From Coriobacteriaceae bacterium (GTDB taxonomy: Bacteria; Actinomycetota; Coriobacteriia; Anaerosomatales; D1FN1-002): DNA of 5,770 nucleotides. The position numbers and the translations under genes were made by a program. The stretch's first letter is position 1, and each line of letters begins with the position of its first letter. The stretch spans positions 1 through 5,770 of the forward strand of contig PNNM01000069.1 of assembly GCA_013824215.1 (NCBI GenBank). The letters are read 5' to 3'. Below, in pieces: positions 5,100 through 5,770 of the stretch. The notes under the pieces were generated by a model, which had not been told where the DNA came from, did no database searches, and saw nothing but the letters and a program-made list of their open reading frames with translations.

Positions 5100-5513
5100 C
5101 TACTTCCGCCTGCCACCGACCTCGAGCTGCACCTCGCACCACTTCAGGTCGCGGGCGCACTCGTCCACCAGCTCGTCGTCGTGCGGCAGCTCGGACATGC
5201 GCTGGCGCGCCAGATCCATCGCGGCGCGCACGCGCTCAACGTCCACCTGGGAGGAGGCCACCGCGGCGTCCGCAAGGATGATGACCTTGTCCTCGTGGAC
5301 CTGGATGTAGCCGCCCGCCGAGGCGAACCACTCGGTCTGGTCGCCGCTGTGGCGCACCCGTATCTCGCCGGGCTTCAGCGCGCTCACGAGCGGCGCGTGC
5401 AGCGGCAGGATGCCGATCTCACCGTCGATGGTCGGGGCGACCACCATGTCCACCTCGTTGGTGTAGACGATGCGCTCGGGCGTGATGATCTCGCACAGGA
5501 GCGTGCGTGCCAT
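5100..5513 (-). CDS. atpC: F1F0 ATP synthase epsilon subunit
   Basis: A 137-aa subunit of normal length for the F1 central stalk, which couples rotation to catalysis and restrains ATP hydrolysis. The N-terminal beta-sandwich domain is recognisable from LLCEIITPERIVY (5-17) and the family signature DGEIGILPLHAPLVSAL (30-46). The C-terminal helical hairpin spans about 88-128. The start at 5513 is 15 nt after the atpD stop; a GGGAG (5524-5528) 10 nt upstream is a moderate ribosome binding site next to that stop codon. It is the last gene of the atp operon here, with hairpins after it and no further atp gene. Confidence 0.97.
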   Translation of the reverse strand: MARTLLCEIITPERIVYTNEVDMVVAPTIDGEIGILPLHAPLVSALKPGEIRVRHSGDQTEWFASAGGYIQVHEDKVIILADAAVASSQVDVERVRAAMDLARQRMSELPHDDELVDECARDLKWCEVQLEVGGRRK

Positions 5514-5528
5514 GTTCTCGAGGCTCCC

Positions 5529-5770
5529 TTATGCCGTCGCGGCCAGCTGCTCGGCCTTCTCGAGAGCTTCCTCGATGGTGCCGACATAGCGGAACGCCTG
5601 CTCGGGAACGTCGTCGTGCTTGCCGGCGACGATCTCGTCGAACCCGCGGATCGTGTCCTCGAGCTTGACGTACTTGCCGGCCATGCCGGTGAACTGCTCG
5701 GCGACGAAGAACGGTTGGCTGAGGAACTGCTGCACCTTGCGCGCGCGCGCCACGGTCAGCTTGTCCTCTT
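5529..5770 (-). CDS. atpD: F1F0 ATP synthase beta subunit, C-terminal 79 residues (cut by window edge)
   Basis: Only the C-terminal end of the catalytic F1 subunit is present; the nucleotide-binding domain lies beyond the right edge. The visible part begins EDKLTVARARKVQQFLSQPF, a near-invariant stretch of bacterial beta subunits. It continues through FVAEQFTG, GKYVKLEDTIRGF and PEQAFRYVGTIEEA to a TAA stop at 5529-5531. The frame is open to the window edge with no interruption. Gene order beta-epsilon is the usual one. Confidence 0.97.
   Translation of the reverse strand, partial: EDKLTVARARKVQQFLSQPFFVAEQFTGMAGKYVKLEDTIRGFDEIVAGKHDDVPEQAFRYVGTIEEALEKAEQLAATA

Noticed and set aside
4798..5160. 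120-codon minus-strand open frame in the atpC-nitrite reductase gap
   Set aside because: It overlaps the end of atpC in another frame, crosses the hairpins and palindrome, is Arg/Pro-rich, and has no recognisable motif.
1..5770. Insertion sequence, CRISPR array, tRNA or rRNA
   Set aside because: I looked for transposase motifs, terminal inverted repeats, regularly spaced repeats and tRNA-like arms and found none.

Overview
The window is high-GC bacterial DNA in which every supported gene lies on the minus strand. In transcriptional order (right to left) they are: the C-terminal end of atpD, complete atpC, an octaheme cytochrome c nitrite reductase, an acyltransferase-3 membrane protein, a ribbon-helix-helix antitoxin with its PIN-domain toxin, and murA, cut by the left edge. 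High GC, an atp-to-murA neighbourhood, few U-tracts and an exported multiheme cytochrome suggest a high-GC Gram-positive anaerobe, perhaps a Coriobacteriia-like actinobacterium. That placement is an inference; no 16S or other marker is present.

Right end (5100-5770): the last two F1 subunit genes, beta (partial) and epsilon, close an ATP synthase operon. Two GC-rich hairpins (4986-5048) follow the stop. Next is a regulatory region of about 300 bp (4797-5099) with an 18-bp perfect-arm palindrome of CRP/FNR type (TGTGA-N6-TCACA, 4928-4945) and a strong Shine-Dalgarno sequence. It feeds the nitrite reductase gene.

Centre (2952-4796): a 614-aa octaheme protein. Its fourth heme motif is CXXCK and the other seven end in CH. 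It carries the catalytic and calcium-site residues of the NrfA/ONR family and a Tyr-X-Cys pair matching the Tyr-Cys crosslink known from the Thioalkalivibrio octaheme enzyme. It should reduce nitrite (and probably hydroxylamine or NO) to ammonia outside the cytoplasmic membrane. The palindrome upstream matches the motif of HcpR-type nitrosative-stress regulators. Together they read as a one-gene, nitrite/NO-responsive respiratory or detoxification unit.

Left half: after two more GC hairpins comes an acyltransferase-3 gene, probably a cell-envelope glycan O-acyltransferase, with a -10-like box almost abutting its ATG. A type II toxin-antitoxin pair follows, with a 24-bp inverted repeat and two helically phased direct repeats in its promoter region. 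The toxin stop lies only 30 nt from the murA start, so an essential cell-wall gene may be read partly from the toxin-antitoxin promoter.

The overall picture is an accessory block (nitrite reductase, acyltransferase, toxin-antitoxin) lodged between two housekeeping loci, atpDC and murA. I see no wholly new system. The points most worth following are the nitrite reductase with two CX4CH hemes and a long insert between hemes 4 and 5, and its palindromic control site.
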